Of a DNA stretch of 64,000 bases, positions 22,270 through 35,100 are shown piece by piece. The DNA is from Hordeum vulgare subsp. vulgare (Eukaryota; Streptophyta; Magnoliopsida; Poales; Poaceae): NCBI RefSeq assembly GCF_904849725.1, contig NC_058520.1:319125186-319189185 (forward strand). Direction: 5' to 3'. The notes beneath the pieces were generated by a model, which made no database searches, was not told the origin of the DNA, and was given only the letters and a program-made list of their open reading frames with translations. A program made the translations under genes and the position numbers. Each line of letters begins with the position of its first letter. Positions within the stretch are counted from its first letter, which is position 1.

Positions 22270-23414
22270 CAGGGAGCTTGGTCCCTTGGTGGCGCTCCAT
22301 GACCTTGACCTTCATTCGGTGCATTGGGGCGTGGTGCATTTGTCTTCTTGTTGGGGCATTGCCCGGAGATGTGCCTAGGCTGACCACATCTGAAGGAAGT
22401 GACATGGCCTAAGCCATTGTTGTTCTTGTTTCCATCTTTGTTGTTGGGGTAGTTGTAGGCTGACCTGGGATTGCCATACTTCTGAGGTTGGTAGCTCGGA
22501 CGAGGTGCAGGAGTCCTTACTTGCTGAGACTGATAGGTTAGCCTCGTTGGGGTTGGCTAAGAGAGGCAAGGATTTTGGTTGCCGGAACTACCATTGCTGA
22601 TTATCTGGGGCTTGTGTATGTCTTCAATTACGCAACACTTTTCTTCAAGCATGAGAGCCTTGTTCACTAGATCGAAAAGGTTCTACAATTGTAGACAATG
22701 AGATAATACTATAGGGCTTGATGGAATCCCTCCATGAAGTGTTCCATCTTAGCCGCCTCAGTGTTGACATGTTCAGGGGCATACCTTAATAGGAGGTTGA
22801 ACTTCTACATGTATTCCTTGCAAAGCCACTTCCTTGCTTGAGCGCTCGGAATTTTCACTTCTTGATAGGCATGATCCTTGAGGGAATGTGGGCCTTGCGA
22901 ATCCATCCCTGAAATCAGCCCAGGTGATCACAAGTTCGCCCTGCATGACCTTGAATCCATCCCACCATTCTTTGGCGGTTCCTCCGAGGAAGTGAAAGGC
23001 ATAAAGAATCTTCTCGCGACCCTCATTGCAATTGAACAGTGCAACTAGGTCCTCGATGGTGCAGATCTAGTCATCGACATCTAGAGGTTCAACAGTCTTG
23101 ATGAAGGTTGGGGGAGAATTCCTCTGAACTCCGACAAACTGGACAGCCATTGTCGTTCCTTCCGTGCTGCTGGTTGTTGAAAATGGCTTCGCCATCTGCT
23201 GGATAGCAGCAGAGTTGGCTTGGAATTCCTCCTGAAGAACTTGGAAAAATTGGGCTATGGTCTTGTTCTGAGGTGGAGGTTGTGGCGGGGGAATTTTGCC
23301 TTGTGTCTGCTCCTAGTGATCTCCATCCTGAGTAGACCCAGAAGCTCCTTGTTGCTAGCTAGAGTTGTTGGCGTTGGGGTTGGCAAAGGAGTTGTTGCAG
23401 GTTGCATTCACCAT
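22270..23414 (-). pseudogene. Gypsy A gag (capsid-nucleocapsid), broken
   Basis: The minus strand starts MVNATCNNSF at 23414. A Pro-rich stretch (PPPQPPPQ-like) is followed by a capsid core with EWWDGFKV and ITWADFRDGF motifs (22990-22890). Near 22400 comes a nucleocapsid knuckle with CGQPRHISGQCP, in which CCHC spacing is recognisable. At least three in-frame stops occur before the capsid core and more frameshifts follow. BARE copy 2 cuts it at 22264; the tail resumes at 13317. Confidence 0.82.
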
Positions 23415-23706
23415 CTTGTTTGGTGCAGCCAAGTCAAATAACTGGAATGTATGAAAAGAAAAGCAATAAGGGAGGAAGCATGCCTAAGGGGGTTGGTATC
23501 GCGCAAGATTGATCAAATAGGGATTGAAATACCAAACACATAATATTAATATAAGATAGGATACGCAATCGCTTACATTTTTCCTATGGAAAAAGTGCTA
23601 CATGCATCGAGACATAAACAAAAAAACAAACAACAAGCCCACATGGTTTCATATGAATCATTACACGAACTCGACTCCGCATGGGGGATACACGACTTAT
23701 CCTACC
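23415..23706 (-). other. Spacer between the extra ORF and gag of Gypsy A
   Basis: No coding signal. The part 23602-23706 matches 30521-30640 of the Sukkula-like element in the opposite orientation, so leader sequence is shared. Confidence 0.55.
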
Positions 23707-24502
23707 TTAGGGGTTCTCGGACTCAAGTGGTGGAGTGCTCGGTCTCATACTGACGCTCCTACAATCATTCTCCTTGTCATCATCCGTACAGGTGTCGTCT
23801 TTGGTCGAGGGGGCGGAGAACGAGGAGGTCCATCCCAATGGCGCTTCACCGGTGGGTCGGTGAAGAGTGCACCATACTCCTTCGTACTCATGCGATGCTG
23901 CTGAGATGTTCATAGAGAGGGTCCATCTCTAGCTGGAGGTACTCCTCCATTGTAAGTGATAGCTGGTCATAGCTTGGGGGCTCCATCCTTCTTGATCTTG
24001 TTTGGCTTCATTTTGGCTTGACGAAAAAAGCTCTCGGGTGTGGTGAAGTTCCTTATGGAGCTTCTCGGACTCCTTAATCAGGCTGTCAGCCAACTGTCGG
24101 CACAGAGGCTGAAGTACGTCTAGAACCTAAGGTTTTTCCATCCTCCTGGGATGGGACCAACATCCAACTCTCTCCAATACCATACTTCCTGAAAGGTAGG
24201 TGGCAAGTAGCTAGCTTGTTCGCCATCTCTGGGATGATGTCTCGAAGGTGGATAAGTGTCTTCCCTACAGCCATCTCGACTGCGGTCACGAGGGTCTCCA
24301 TCTGTGGTCCTTCAAAGAAGCAACTCCTCGGGCAGTTTTTTGCCTTCACGACCACATCAACATGGTACTCCTTCCTGCTGGCATCGACCCAGTGCTCATG
24401 GTAGGGTGAAAACGGGAGGTTAGCAAAACTGGCACTTCTACAAGCTATCCTCAAGGATTAGGGAAAGCCGGATGCTAGGAGGTCCTCGGGTATGACGACC
24501 AT
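23707..24502 (-). pseudogene. Extra ORF of Gypsy A between PBS and gag, unknown function
   Basis: A frame opens MVVIPEDLLASGF at 24502, meets a TAA after 14 codons, then continues with a clearly protein-like sequence (24454-24086) containing EYHVDVVVKAK and GIGESWMLVPSQEDG. A frameshift near 24120 leads into a charged, helix-prone stretch (about 24110-23950). The last part is acidic (DDTCTDDDKEND) and ends SENP then TAA near 23710. I recall related frames upstream of gag in other Triticeae Gypsy elements, but know no function or name. A remnant with the same C-terminal end occurs in both Sukkula-like internal domains. Confidence 0.65.
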
Positions 24503-24663
24503 CTACAAGGTTGAAAGGGAGGGGGAGTTAGTAAGGTTTTGAAAGTAGTCTAGAAGAGATAAGCAATATAGAAACTCCTGAGTATAGGTACAAGGTATAG
24601 TCTTCGAAAATGGTATCGTCCTATCTAACGCCCATGCTAACTAATTCTTCCTACATTGAGGAT

Positions 24664-24676
24664 GAATCTGATACCA
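24664..24676 (-). other. Primer-binding site of Gypsy A
   Basis: The minus strand reads TGGTATCAGATTC four bases after the LTR end. The first ten bases match the initiator-Met tRNA site TGGTATCAGAGC. The same site is at 29566 in the Sukkula-like element. Confidence 0.8.
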
Positions 24677-24680
24677 GCTC

Positions 24681-25062
24681 TGCGAGGGCCCCGACTCATA
24701 AGTCATGATCCCAGAGATCAATGCTCACTGAACACACAGAAGCTGAATAACGAGAGTCTTACATCCAGACACATCGTCTTACACAAATTATGACCATTAT
24801 GGCCAGGTCATAGACAATGCCATGAAGGCCAAACATAAAACACAAACCCACAGTGGAAATCTTCAACGATAGCGAGGACCCATGCCATCTGCCTTAACAC
24901 TTCACGCATTTTGACTTGGAAGCAATCTAATTCGCATGATCATCACCAAGGTACTCTGCACCATATTCATGCTCTTTCATGCCGACCAATTAAATAAAAA
25001 GTGGAAAGCCAATGAGTACTATGAATGTACTCGCAAGAAACCCATGTTTCGAACAAGGTACA
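24681..25062 (-). repeat. 5' LTR fragment of Gypsy A
   Basis: This is the terminal 382 bp of the LTR, homologous in reverse orientation to the LTR end at 29180-29561. It ends where the Sukkula-like unit begins at 25063; the rest must lie beyond the window. The last five bases, GTACA (25058-25062), are the presumed target site. Confidence 0.75.
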
Positions 25063-28000
25063 TGTCACCCCGCGTGTTTTGCCTTACTTTGCTAAATTAA
25101 CATACCTCAAATTTAGGACCAATTAAAACTTTCGTGTGTGCTTGTGATGCTTGACTTAATTGTGTTTTCTTGCTTGATTGTGTTTTCAAATCACATAACT
25201 TCCTCCTAATCTCAAAAACTCATCTCCTTGATCCAAATCTTCTCACAATGACCATACCATGTGTATAGAACCTAAAACTATTTTTACAAATATTATTTGG
25301 ACCAAAAATTATTTATTTTAATTTAGCTTTTCAATGCCCCGTGAACTGAGATTTGTACTACAAGTCCTCATATTAAGGAAGATCTCTTTCCCCAAATATT
25401 TTATTTGGATCCTATTATCAAAAAGACTCCCCAAAACCACAAAAATATTAATTTAAAACTTACTTTCCTATTTTATTTTAATATATTTTCAAAGGCCAGA
25501 CATGGTGTTTTATGAAGAAAAATTATTTTCTTGCTTCCAAAATGTTTGATAAAATTTTGGGAAACTCAATGGACATTTATTATCCATATATAAGAGTTTC
25601 AACACAAGGTCATGTTCAAAATATTGGACAAAACCCTCGAATAACCTTTCTATCTATTTCAAGCTTTTGAAATATTTCTATAAGAAATATTCTCAAATAA
25701 TTCAAATCAAATTTTAGAATGTCACACATGATATATGTAATGAAATTGCCAAGTTTCATCTCAATCCAAGTTGATATGATTCACCAAAATATTGTAAAAC
25801 CCTATTAGTACGGAACCAAATTAAGCAACTCTACATTGCCAACTTTCTTCTTTTGCTCCCAAATTTTTTGGACATGTTCCAATACCCTAATGGTACATCC
25901 ACATCAAGTGGTTCATCAAGGAGAATAGGCCCACTTGTCCAAAACCCCTCAAAACCTCTTTTGTTTATTTCTAGAATTGGGAATATTTGCATTGTCAAGT
26001 TTCCCCAATTGATCCCAAACTTTTTAGGCATGCTCTAATCCTCCAATAATGCCACCAAACTAAGTGGTGCATTAGGGGAAATTTATTTGCATGGATTTAT
26101 CTAGAGAAAATCATTTCTTCCCATTTATAGGGTTTATCAAGTTTACATTGTCAAGTTTAACCATAAAATCTTAAAGTAGGTAATGAGGACCATTTGGTAA
26201 TACCATTTACCCCTCGTAAATATCAGAGCTAATGGATACCCCTAGATGCCCTAGGACACAATCAAACACCTTCAACCGCAAGAGAGTGGACAAGTAAAGT
26301 GGACCCCAAAAATATTTCCCTTGCCTCCAAATTTCTACCAGAGTACCTTCTAACCATATTTTACCTCCATTAACTTTGCCATGGCCCGTGATCAATTATT
26401 GGAGGGTAACTCCCTCTCTTTCCCTCTCCATTTCACCGTGGGAGCACCTCTTTTACCCCTCTCCCATTATTTCTGTTGATGCAAATGCACCCAAATTTTT
26501 CCAGAACACCTCTAGTGTGCTAATGCATCTTACCACACCCCAAAAATGGCAGGATCATATGGGAAATATGAGCAGTTCATCTAAACCTAAGATTTTCCAG
26601 CAAATGTAGCATTGAACTACAAGTGTTGGCCACACTTATCTCCTAAGGCCGAGCATTGATGTGTTTCTAGTCCTCGCATACCTATAACCTCTAGACAAGG
26701 TTTCACCCACAATGCCTTGCAGTAAAAGCAGTTTTGAATGATCCCAAGTTTGCTGGAGGAAACTTACTTCTAGTAGAAACCCCTTCTACCCTACACCTTA
26801 TCCTCTCAAACCTCTCCAATGCTCTCCTACATGTGTCCCTCACCCGCTAGACAACTTTTGTCGACCAAAAGGTGGCCCTGGACACCGTGTGGTGTGGTGA
26901 CTATGGCATTGACATGCAGAAATGGTACTCTATCGTCAAACCTTGTCGAGTAGCTCTCATCCAGCTCTGGTTGAGCACTTGCGTGTGCCAAAGATTCTCT
27001 CCAAGCCACTCGCACCCTCCCCGACATTAGGATGGCTCCAAGGTGGCTTTGGAGCGCGTGCTGACCACACCCGAGGGCCTTCGGTGTCCACCGAGCTCCC
27101 CTTAATCGCTCCCTCTATGTCGGCCTCTCCCCGAGCACCCACTTGCCCTCTCTCGCTCCCTCCTCCTTGTATGAACCTCTAGGGCCTCCCATTTTGAGCT
27201 CCCGTGCCCTCCTCCTCCTCACATGGCCGTGAGGTCGCCGCCTTGGTCTCGTTATAATCCGAGCATCCCCGAGCCTCTCCGCCCCTTTTTGCAGCACTAG
27301 ACGCCTCTAACCCTCTGCGGTTCTCCCCCCACACTCCTTTTTATCTCCGCGATGGTCGGGGGACCGTTGTTGTGGCAGCTCATAGTCAGTCTCCGCTGCA
27401 GCAGAAATCCCACTCCCTCAGGGCCCCCGATGACTCTGTCGAGAATGGGGATGATCTCCTAGACCCCGTGAGGACTTCGGTTGTTTGGGCACGTTGAATA
27501 GTGGCCGGAGTCACCGGAAATCACTCGTAGGATCCCCCTCTTCCCTCAATCATGCACGAGCGCATGAGAAGGATGATGAATCCGCCAGATGGGCCCCTCC
27601 TTCAACGGCACACCAGCCTGGCTAGCTAGTTAAGTGGAGGCGCACCCGCCATCTCACGCTTAAGTGTAGAGGAAGAGTATTCCGAAGAATATGCTTTAGA
27701 TGTTGCCACCTTCACGTGCGTGGCCGACCGACTCGGCCGACCAAATGTGTCGCGGCGCTAAGTTACGCACAACGCGCAGGTTAGGCTCGTTTGGATAAAT
27801 TCTTTTTATCCTTTTTATTTTACTAGTCTTATTAATAAATTCATAATTAATTCATATAATCTCCAAATTTTGTGATTCAAAATCCTAGGTGTTCCTAAAA
27901 ACATGAGCTATCCAAATATGTCCATTGCACATTTTTCCAAAGAAATTTTCCCTAGTGTTAATATTCAATTTAAAATTTAAATATTTCAAACCGCCACCCT

Positions 28001-29561
28001 GAAAATTTCCTACATCATTTAAACGAACTCCAAATGGAGTGATTCAGATTTCTATGCAACTCTAACTTCATGCTCTATTTTTCTAGCCTTTGTAAACATT
28101 CTTCTTATGCATTGTTTGTGCTAGGTAAAATAAATGGCTCTCTTTTTCAACATTTCCACCATAGAAAAATCATAGGGAAATTATCCCTACTCCAATTATA
28201 GTGAAACCACTTCCTAAATGGTCCTAAAATCATGCCCTAATTAATGGGTGCCTGAACTCATTTTTAGGAAAATATTCTCTATAGACTTCTTGTGGGGCTA
28301 GTGATGCCTCCATTTTCGCCCTTCAAAAATCTCGTGTGATCCAAATCCATTAGAGCATTTTAGGAATTATTCTTATGACCAGAGATGTCCAAGAAAAATA
28401 AAACTCCTATTTAATGTGGTTGTTCAGACGATAGTGATCGAAGTAGATGAGGTCCTCGCAGTTGGACTAGAAGCTTGGGAAAACCTTGAAGAATTTGCTG
28501 AACCAGGCAAGCAGCCCCTTGACCATGACTTGAAACCCTTTTTGCATGGCATATAGCACTTACTTTGTTGACAACTATGGTTGGTACTAGCAGAGAGCCC
28601 ACATTACTAGTGGTGGGAGTTAAGTGGTCACTCTCGATATGGGGTCATGCCAAGGAAGGGCAACCATCGGTTGTTTACACAAACACCGGGCCCACAGTTG
28701 GTCCCTGCATGTACATCATGTGGGATGTGTTCCAATGAGTGGACTCTTTATTAGCATCGTCATGGGAAAGGCACTATTTGGGTACTTACCTCGGGTATGA
28801 ATAATACCGCGAGTCGTGGATTGCCACGGAAGTTTCCCGAGTCTTGTGGGTAAAGTGTGCAACCTCTATAGTGTGTAAAACTATTAGAATAGTCGTGTGC
28901 ATGGTCATGGGCAGTTGGTGGTCCTCCTTGGGCTATGTACAAATGTTTTCACAACTTGGAGTGTCTACATGAGAAAGATGATGATGTGGCTCTGAGTTAA
29001 GATAGATGATTTGCCATGGTGGGTAAACGTGAGACTTTCAACCCCGATTTATATTTATATTTGTAAATTTTTCATATGGATACCGGTTACCTCGTGATGC
29101 ATACCTTCATAAGACATTGATCATGACTTGTACATAAAATTAGCTTTCTAGAATTTACCTATTAGTGCTAAACATGCATTGTTGTTGCCTTATTCCACAA
29201 CATGCTCTGCTTGCGAGTACATTCAAAGTTCTCATTGGCTTATCACTGATTATCTTACTCACGATTCATGGGGAACATGATATGATGTCAAATACCTTGG
29301 TGATGTTCGCGCGATCTAGGACGCTTCCTAGTGAGAATGTATGTAGAGTTAAAGGCGGATTGCATGGGTTCACACTATTGATGAAGATTTTCCACTGCAA
29401 ATATATGAAGACTTGGCCATGAAGCCCATATTCGAGTAAAACAGTACGTAATGGATGAAAGACTCTTGTTATTCAGTTTATGTGTGTTTAGTGAGCATTG
29501 ATCTCTGCAATGACTATGCACGTACATTCGTGATCTCAACTTACGAGTCAGAGTCCTCGCA
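25063..29561 (+). repeat. Sukkula-like LTR 1
   Basis: Starts TGTCACCCCGCGTG and ends TCCTCGCA, about 4.5 kb. Compared with LTR 2 it lacks about 360 bp near 28575 (equivalent to about 35873-36232). That block is present in Gypsy A too, so the loss is derived. It has an AT-rich 5' part, a GC-rich middle (about 26990-27760) and no genes. Confidence 0.78.
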
Positions 29562-29565
29562 GAGC

Positions 29566-29577
29566 TGGTATCAGAGC
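29566..29577 (+). other. Primer-binding site, Sukkula-like internal domain 1
   Basis: TGGTATCAGAGC, an exact initiator-Met type site, lies four bases after the LTR end. Confidence 0.85.
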
Positions 29578-30429
29578 CAGGTTGACTGTAGGAAGCCCTT
29601 AGTTAGCATGGACGTTAGTTAGGACAAACTATTTTTCTAAACCTTTTAAACCACTTACAAAGCCTCTATATTTCTCAGCTCTTCTAAATTTTTAAAGGAA
29701 GTGAAGGTTTTTGCCTTACCAGTTCCGCCCTTATTCTCTTAACTCTCCTCATCGCCCCTGTTCGAAACTTGCAAACAGTTGTAGAACCATTATGCCCGTG
29801 ACCACTGGATTCCTTGAAATCCTCGTAGGTAACTTGAAAGGAAGCGACCTTGCCAAATGATCACCCACATATTGGGGGACAAGGTTGGTAACACTATGAC
29901 CAGACGACACCAAGGGAAGCTACCTTCTCGAGGAATGAGAACATCTAGACTCAGAAGATGGTGACACCCGCGGCGCTATCCTAGAGTGATGCAACCTTGG
30001 CCTAAGACGATCATTACATGATATATGCAAGATGATGATATGCTTCACTAATAGAGTGGCTTTGTCCTTGCCGTTGTTGTGTCGACAACCACTGATGGAT
30101 CGGAACCTCACCATTTGGTACACCTCAACATAGTGAGCAGGAAAATGGTTCTCTTCATCCTCCGCTCTTGGTGTCGATATTGTCATCAAGATACCCATCA
30201 AGTAGGAACTCTATCAGGCCTTGTCGATGGCATTGCATAAAGGATCCTCCACTTGGAACTCTCGACGCCTTGGAAGACAAGAAGACACTATTAGGATTAC
30301 GATGACAACCAAAGACCATATCGACGACAGCCATGAAAAATGACCCAAGTCATCAACTCACCACACACGAAGGTGTCAAGAACTCGCTATGCACAACACG
30401 GATCATTTCGAGGAACAACAACAAGAGAC

Positions 30430-30519
30430 ATAGCGACACCTGAAGAAGACCCAGAAGACTGAGCAGACTCCTCTCCAAGACACGAAGCAAGCACGACTAT
30501 CGAGTTCGAGAACCCCTAG
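30430..30519 (+). pseudogene. Remnant of the Gypsy A-type extra ORF, domain 1
   Basis: One frame reads an acidic stretch (TPEEDPED), a TGA, then a run ending FENP and TAG. Gypsy A's extra ORF ends with a similar acidic stretch and SENP before its stop. The next 120 bp of non-coding sequence also match (30521-30640 against 23602-23706 reversed), supporting common descent. Confidence 0.6.
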
Positions 30520-32150
30520 GGTAGGATGAGTCGTGTGTTCCCTACGTAAATTTGAGTCTGTGTGATTGTTTGAATGGAACCATGATGTGTTTTTCTTGTT
30601 TTTTCTTGTTTGTGCTTTGATATAAGTCACACTTTTCCCAAGGGAACAAGTACGTGACTATATAACCTACCACATCTTGATGTTGTGTTTGGCCTTTTCT
30701 GCACTTGTTTGATTGCACTTGTAGTATACAACCCCCTTAGGCACTCCCCTCTATCCTAGTCTTGTGTCTCACCTTTCTCAACAACTAAAGACCCACAGGA
30801 CAAGATGCACCAAGTATCCACCTCAATGGAGAACTAAGCACTAAAGACTTTGACTACAACCACGAGACACAACCCCATAGAATTATGGTTTTCCCTCAAG
30901 TCTGGATACCCTCCCTAAACCAACATAAACCTAACAAGCTCCCCAATCTCAAACCTATGATCATGTGTTTAACACACGAATTTTGCCAGAGCACCTATTG
31001 AGCTTCAATAACACCTGTTTCACACTGGGTTAATTATGGAACAAGTGATCATAGTGAACAAGTATCCTTCATTCTTAAGCACCCTCCAAGAAGCACAAAA
31101 CAACCCTACCCAAGTTTAGGGTTTTACCTTCAAGAAGGTGGACTCCTCGAAACACCCTCCAAGCAGCACAAAACAATCCAACCCAAGCAAGGTGAATAAC
31201 CAAGACTCCTCCATCGGCTACATCAACTATGTCAAGAAGAATCGACGTTCAAGCACGACGAAGCCTTTGGACATCTAGATAAGTTAAACAGGCCCTTTTT
31301 GGCCCAATCAAGGACGTACGCCCTAACTGGATCATGGTGAAACCCCTCACAAATGAGTTTCACCTCGCTTGCCAAGCCTCGGACCTTGGGGATTGGATGG
31401 ATGGTCTATACTTTCGTGTAGCCAGCTCATCTGGAACCCCTCAAAAACCTATCCAATGTACTAAAAAGCATTTCAACACAAGGTTTGTAAACATAGTCTT
31501 AGGGATGAGCCCCAACCCAGACTTTTCGCGAGTGGCTACGAAGAGGCTAGAAGACCAGGCATCCGAAGACACGACGGAAACATGCATCCGTGACGACATG
31601 GACAAATGGCTAAAGACAAATGAAGAATAGACTTGGGCCACCACTCAAGTATAAGATCTCCATGAGAAGCCTACATTTACACACTTCAACACTCTCAAGA
31701 CTGAAGACCGCCTACAAGAGTAGCTAACCTGCCTTCAGGAAGTCAAGAATTTTTCCCATTGACAGGAAGCTACAAAAAACCTTGGCCCTTATATTCTAAT
31801 ATGACACATCTATATGTCCCTAACCAAAAAGAGTAACGCTAGGGTTGGCACACAGACACAATGTTTTGCCACGTAGACCAACTTTAGAGTACACACGCAA
31901 GCCAGGCCCTTGCCTGAACCTTGCTCATCAAGCCCTTCACCGTTAGTTATGTTTAGCATGTTACATGAACCCTGTTCACCCTCAGATGAAGCCAATATAA
32001 GCACTCAAGGATGTATCATCAAGCACTTCAAGGTCCACTGAAACAATCACAACGAAGAAGGAGCAAAATGGGGACATGAACACTACCTACATCTGAATTT
32101 CTGTCTCTCTCCAACACCTAGCCTACTAATCTCACGGACGAGATTCTTGT

Positions 32151-32161
32151 AAGGGGGTAGG
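32151..32161 (+). other. Polypurine tract before Sukkula-like LTR 2
   Basis: AAGGGGGTAGG lies just before the LTR. The Gypsy A equivalent is AAGGGGTAGG (minus strand near 6610-6620). Confidence 0.75.
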
Positions 32162-32163
32162 TC

Positions 32164-35100
32164 CGTCACACCTTGTGTTTTTCCTAACTTTGCTAAATTA
32201 ACATATCTCAAAATTAGGACAATTTAGAACTTTTATGTGTACTTGTGATGCTTGACTTTGTTGTGATAGCTTGCTTGATCGTGTTCTAAAATCACAAAAC
32301 TTCCTCCTAATCTCTAAGACGCATGTCCTTAATCCAAATATTTGCCCGATGACCATACCATGTGTATAGAACGAGAATCTATTTTTACCAAATATTATTT
32401 TGATGTAAAAGTATTTATTTTAATTTAGCTTTTCAAAGCCCCCTGAATTGAGGTTTGTACTACAAGTCCTCAAATCAGGGAAGATTTTTTGCACCAAATA
32501 TTTTATTTGGATCTTATTATGAAAAGACTCACCAAAACAACAAAATTATTATTTTACAAGTTATTTTCATATTTTATTTAAAAACCTTTTTCTAGGGACA
32601 GAAATGGTCTTTTATGAACAAAACATATTTTCTTGCTTTCAAAATATTTGAGAAAAATTAGGGAAACTGAGTGGACATATATTGTATATATATAAGAGTT
32701 TCAACACCTCGTCATGTTTAAAATATTGGACAAAACCCTCCAACCTCTTTTTGTATGTTTCAAGATTTTGAAATATTTCTATAATAAATATTCTCAAATA
32801 ATTCCAGTAAAATTCCAGAATGTCACAAATGATATATGTGATGATATTTCCAAGTTTGATCTCAATCAAAGTTGATATGATTCACCAAAATATTCTAAAA
32901 CCCTATGTGTACATGACCAAATTTGAGAAACTATACATTGCCAAGTTTCTCCTTTTGCTCTCAAATTTTTTGGACATGTTTCAATACACTAATAATGCAT
33001 CCACACCAAGTGTTTCATCAAGGAGAAGAGGTTCACTTGTTCGAAACCCCTCAAAAACGTCTTTTGTTGATTTCTAGAATTGAGAATATTTGCATTATCA
33101 AGTTTCTCCATTTGATCCCAAACTTTTTGGGCATGCTCTAATCCTCCAATAATGCCACCAAACCTAGTGGTGCATTATGGGGAATTAATTTGTATGGATT
33201 TATCTAGAGAAAACCATTTCTGCCCATTTCTAGGGTTTATCAAGTTTACATTGTCAAGTTTCACCATGAAATTTTAAAGTTGGTAATTAAGACCATTTGG
33301 TATTACCATTTACCGCTGGTAAATATTACTCCCTCCGTTCCTAAATATAAGTCTTTCTAGGGATTCTACAAGAGGATTACATACGGATGTATATAGACAT
33401 ACTTTAGAGTGTAGATTCATTCATTTTGCTTCGTATGTAGTCACCTAGTGAAATCTCTTAAAAGACTTATATTTTGGAACGGAGGGAGTAGGTCCAATAG
33501 ATAACACTAGATACACTAGGACAGCATCAAACACCTTCATCCGTAAGCTAGTGGACAAGCAAAGTTGACCCCAAAAAGATCCCCCTTGCCTCCAAATTTC
33601 TACCATAGTACCTTCTATCCCTATTTTACCTCCAATAACTTTGCCATGGCCCCTGATAAATTATTGGAGTGTAACTCCCTCATTTTCCCTCTTTTTTTAC
33701 CATGGTAGCACCTCTTTTACCCCTTCCTTTATTTCTATTCATGCAAATGCCCGCAAATTTTTCCACAGCACCTCTAGTGTGCTAATGCATCTTACCACAC
33801 CCCTAATATGGTAGGATCATATGGAAAATATGAGAAGTTCATCTAATCCTAAGATTTGTTAGCAAATGTTGCAATGAAATACAACTGCTAGATACATTAT
33901 ATGTCCTACGATTGAACTTTGGTGTGTTTGTAGTCCTTGCATACCTAAGACCAATAGACAAGGTTTCACCCAAAATGCCCTGTTGTAAAACTACTTTTGA
34001 ATGGTCCCAAGTTTGCTGGAGGAAACCTAGTTCCAATAGAAATCCCCTCTACCCTACCCCTTATCCATTCAAACCTCTCCATTGCTATCCTGCATGTCTA
34101 CCTCACACGCTAGACATGTTCTACCGACGGAAAGGTGGATCTAGACACGTCGTGGCATGGTGACTACGCCATTGACATGCAAAAACGGTGCTCTGCCATA
34201 AAACCTTCTCGAGTAGCTCTCGTCCAGCTTTGGTTGAGCGTCAGCACACACGAAAGATTCCCTCCAAGCCTCTGACGCCCCTCCACAACACTACGATGGC
34301 TCCAAGGCGGCTCACGCGCGTGTGCTAACCGCGCCCGAGGGCTTCCAACTACCACCCGAGCTCCCATCAGTCGCCCCCTTTATTTCGGACTCTCCTCGAG
34401 ACCCCACTTGCCCTCTCTTGGATCCTCCTCCCTCTATGAACCTCCAGGGCCTCCGGTTTTGAGGGCCCCCGTCCACCTCCCCCTCCCATGACCGTGAGGT
34501 CGCCTCCTAAGCCTCACTCAAATTCGAGCATCCCCTCTCCTCTCCTCTCCTTTTTGCAGCACCAGAATGCCTATAGTCCTCCACGGTTGTCCCCCACACT
34601 CTTTTTTCTCTCTGCGATGGTCGAGGCACTGTTGTCGCTGTCGCTCTTCGCTGGTTTCTGCCGCGGCATAAATCCCGCTTCGCTCAGGTCCTCCCCATGA
34701 TCGTGTCAAGCATGGGGAGGATCACCTCGACCCACTGAGAAATTTGGTTGGCTGGGCGCCTCGAATGGAGGCTGGAGTTGGCGGCAATCACCGGTGGGAT
34801 CCCCCTCTCCTCTCGGCCATGTGCGAGCGTGCAGGTAGGAAGATGATTCCGCCAGATGGACTCCTCCAATCACCGACACACCGGCCTCGCCGGTTGGTTA
34901 AGTGGAGGCACACCCGCCATATCCCGCTTCCCTATAAAGGAAGCATATTCTGAGGAATAAGCTTTCAATGTCACAAGCTTCACGCGCGTGGCATAACAGC
35001 TGGGTCGGCCGAATGCACTACGGTGCCAAGTTACACTCAGTGCGTAGCTTAGGCCCGATTGGGTAAATTGTTTTTATCCTTTTTCTTTTACAAGAGTTAT

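Larger units (their letters stand above)
3034..25062 (-). mobile_element. 'Gypsy A': decayed chromovirus-like Ty3 element with nested insertions
   Basis: On the minus strand the order is 5' LTR fragment (24681-25062), Met-type PBS (24664-24676), extra ORF (about 24502-23707), gag (23414-22270), protease/RT/RNase H (13317-11121), integrase and chromodomain-like tail (7796-6648), then 3' LTR (6605-3034). The coding part is split by a BARE element (13318-22264) and a solo LTR (7797-11115). Gag-pol resembles the Tekay/Del chromovirus clade. LTR, PBS and leader are homologous to the Sukkula-like LARD starting at 25063. Both LTRs are incomplete here because of the insertions at 3033 and 25063. Stops, frameshifts and lost catalytic residues make it inactive. 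Confidence 0.82.
29562..32163 (+). other. Sukkula-like internal domain 1 (2.6 kb, non-coding)
   Basis: No gag, protease, RT or integrase motif is visible. It aligns with 37256-38764 and then, after a gap of about 1.3 kb, with about 55390-56456. A short plus frame at 31334-31630 starts MVKPLT and has a partial counterpart at 55644 with different length and a frameshift; I do not call it a gene. A remnant of the Gypsy A extra ORF is at 30430-30519. Confidence 0.7.

Noticed and set aside
29566..29577. tRNA-like sequence
   Set aside because: The TGGTATCAGAGC strings here and at 54164, and related ones, are primer-binding sites complementary to a tRNA end, not tRNA genes.
31334..31630. 98-codon frame starting MVKPLT in LARD domain 1, similar to one at 55644-55859
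   Set aside because: The second copy is shorter and frameshifted, and no domain is recognisable; evidence for a real LARD protein is too weak.
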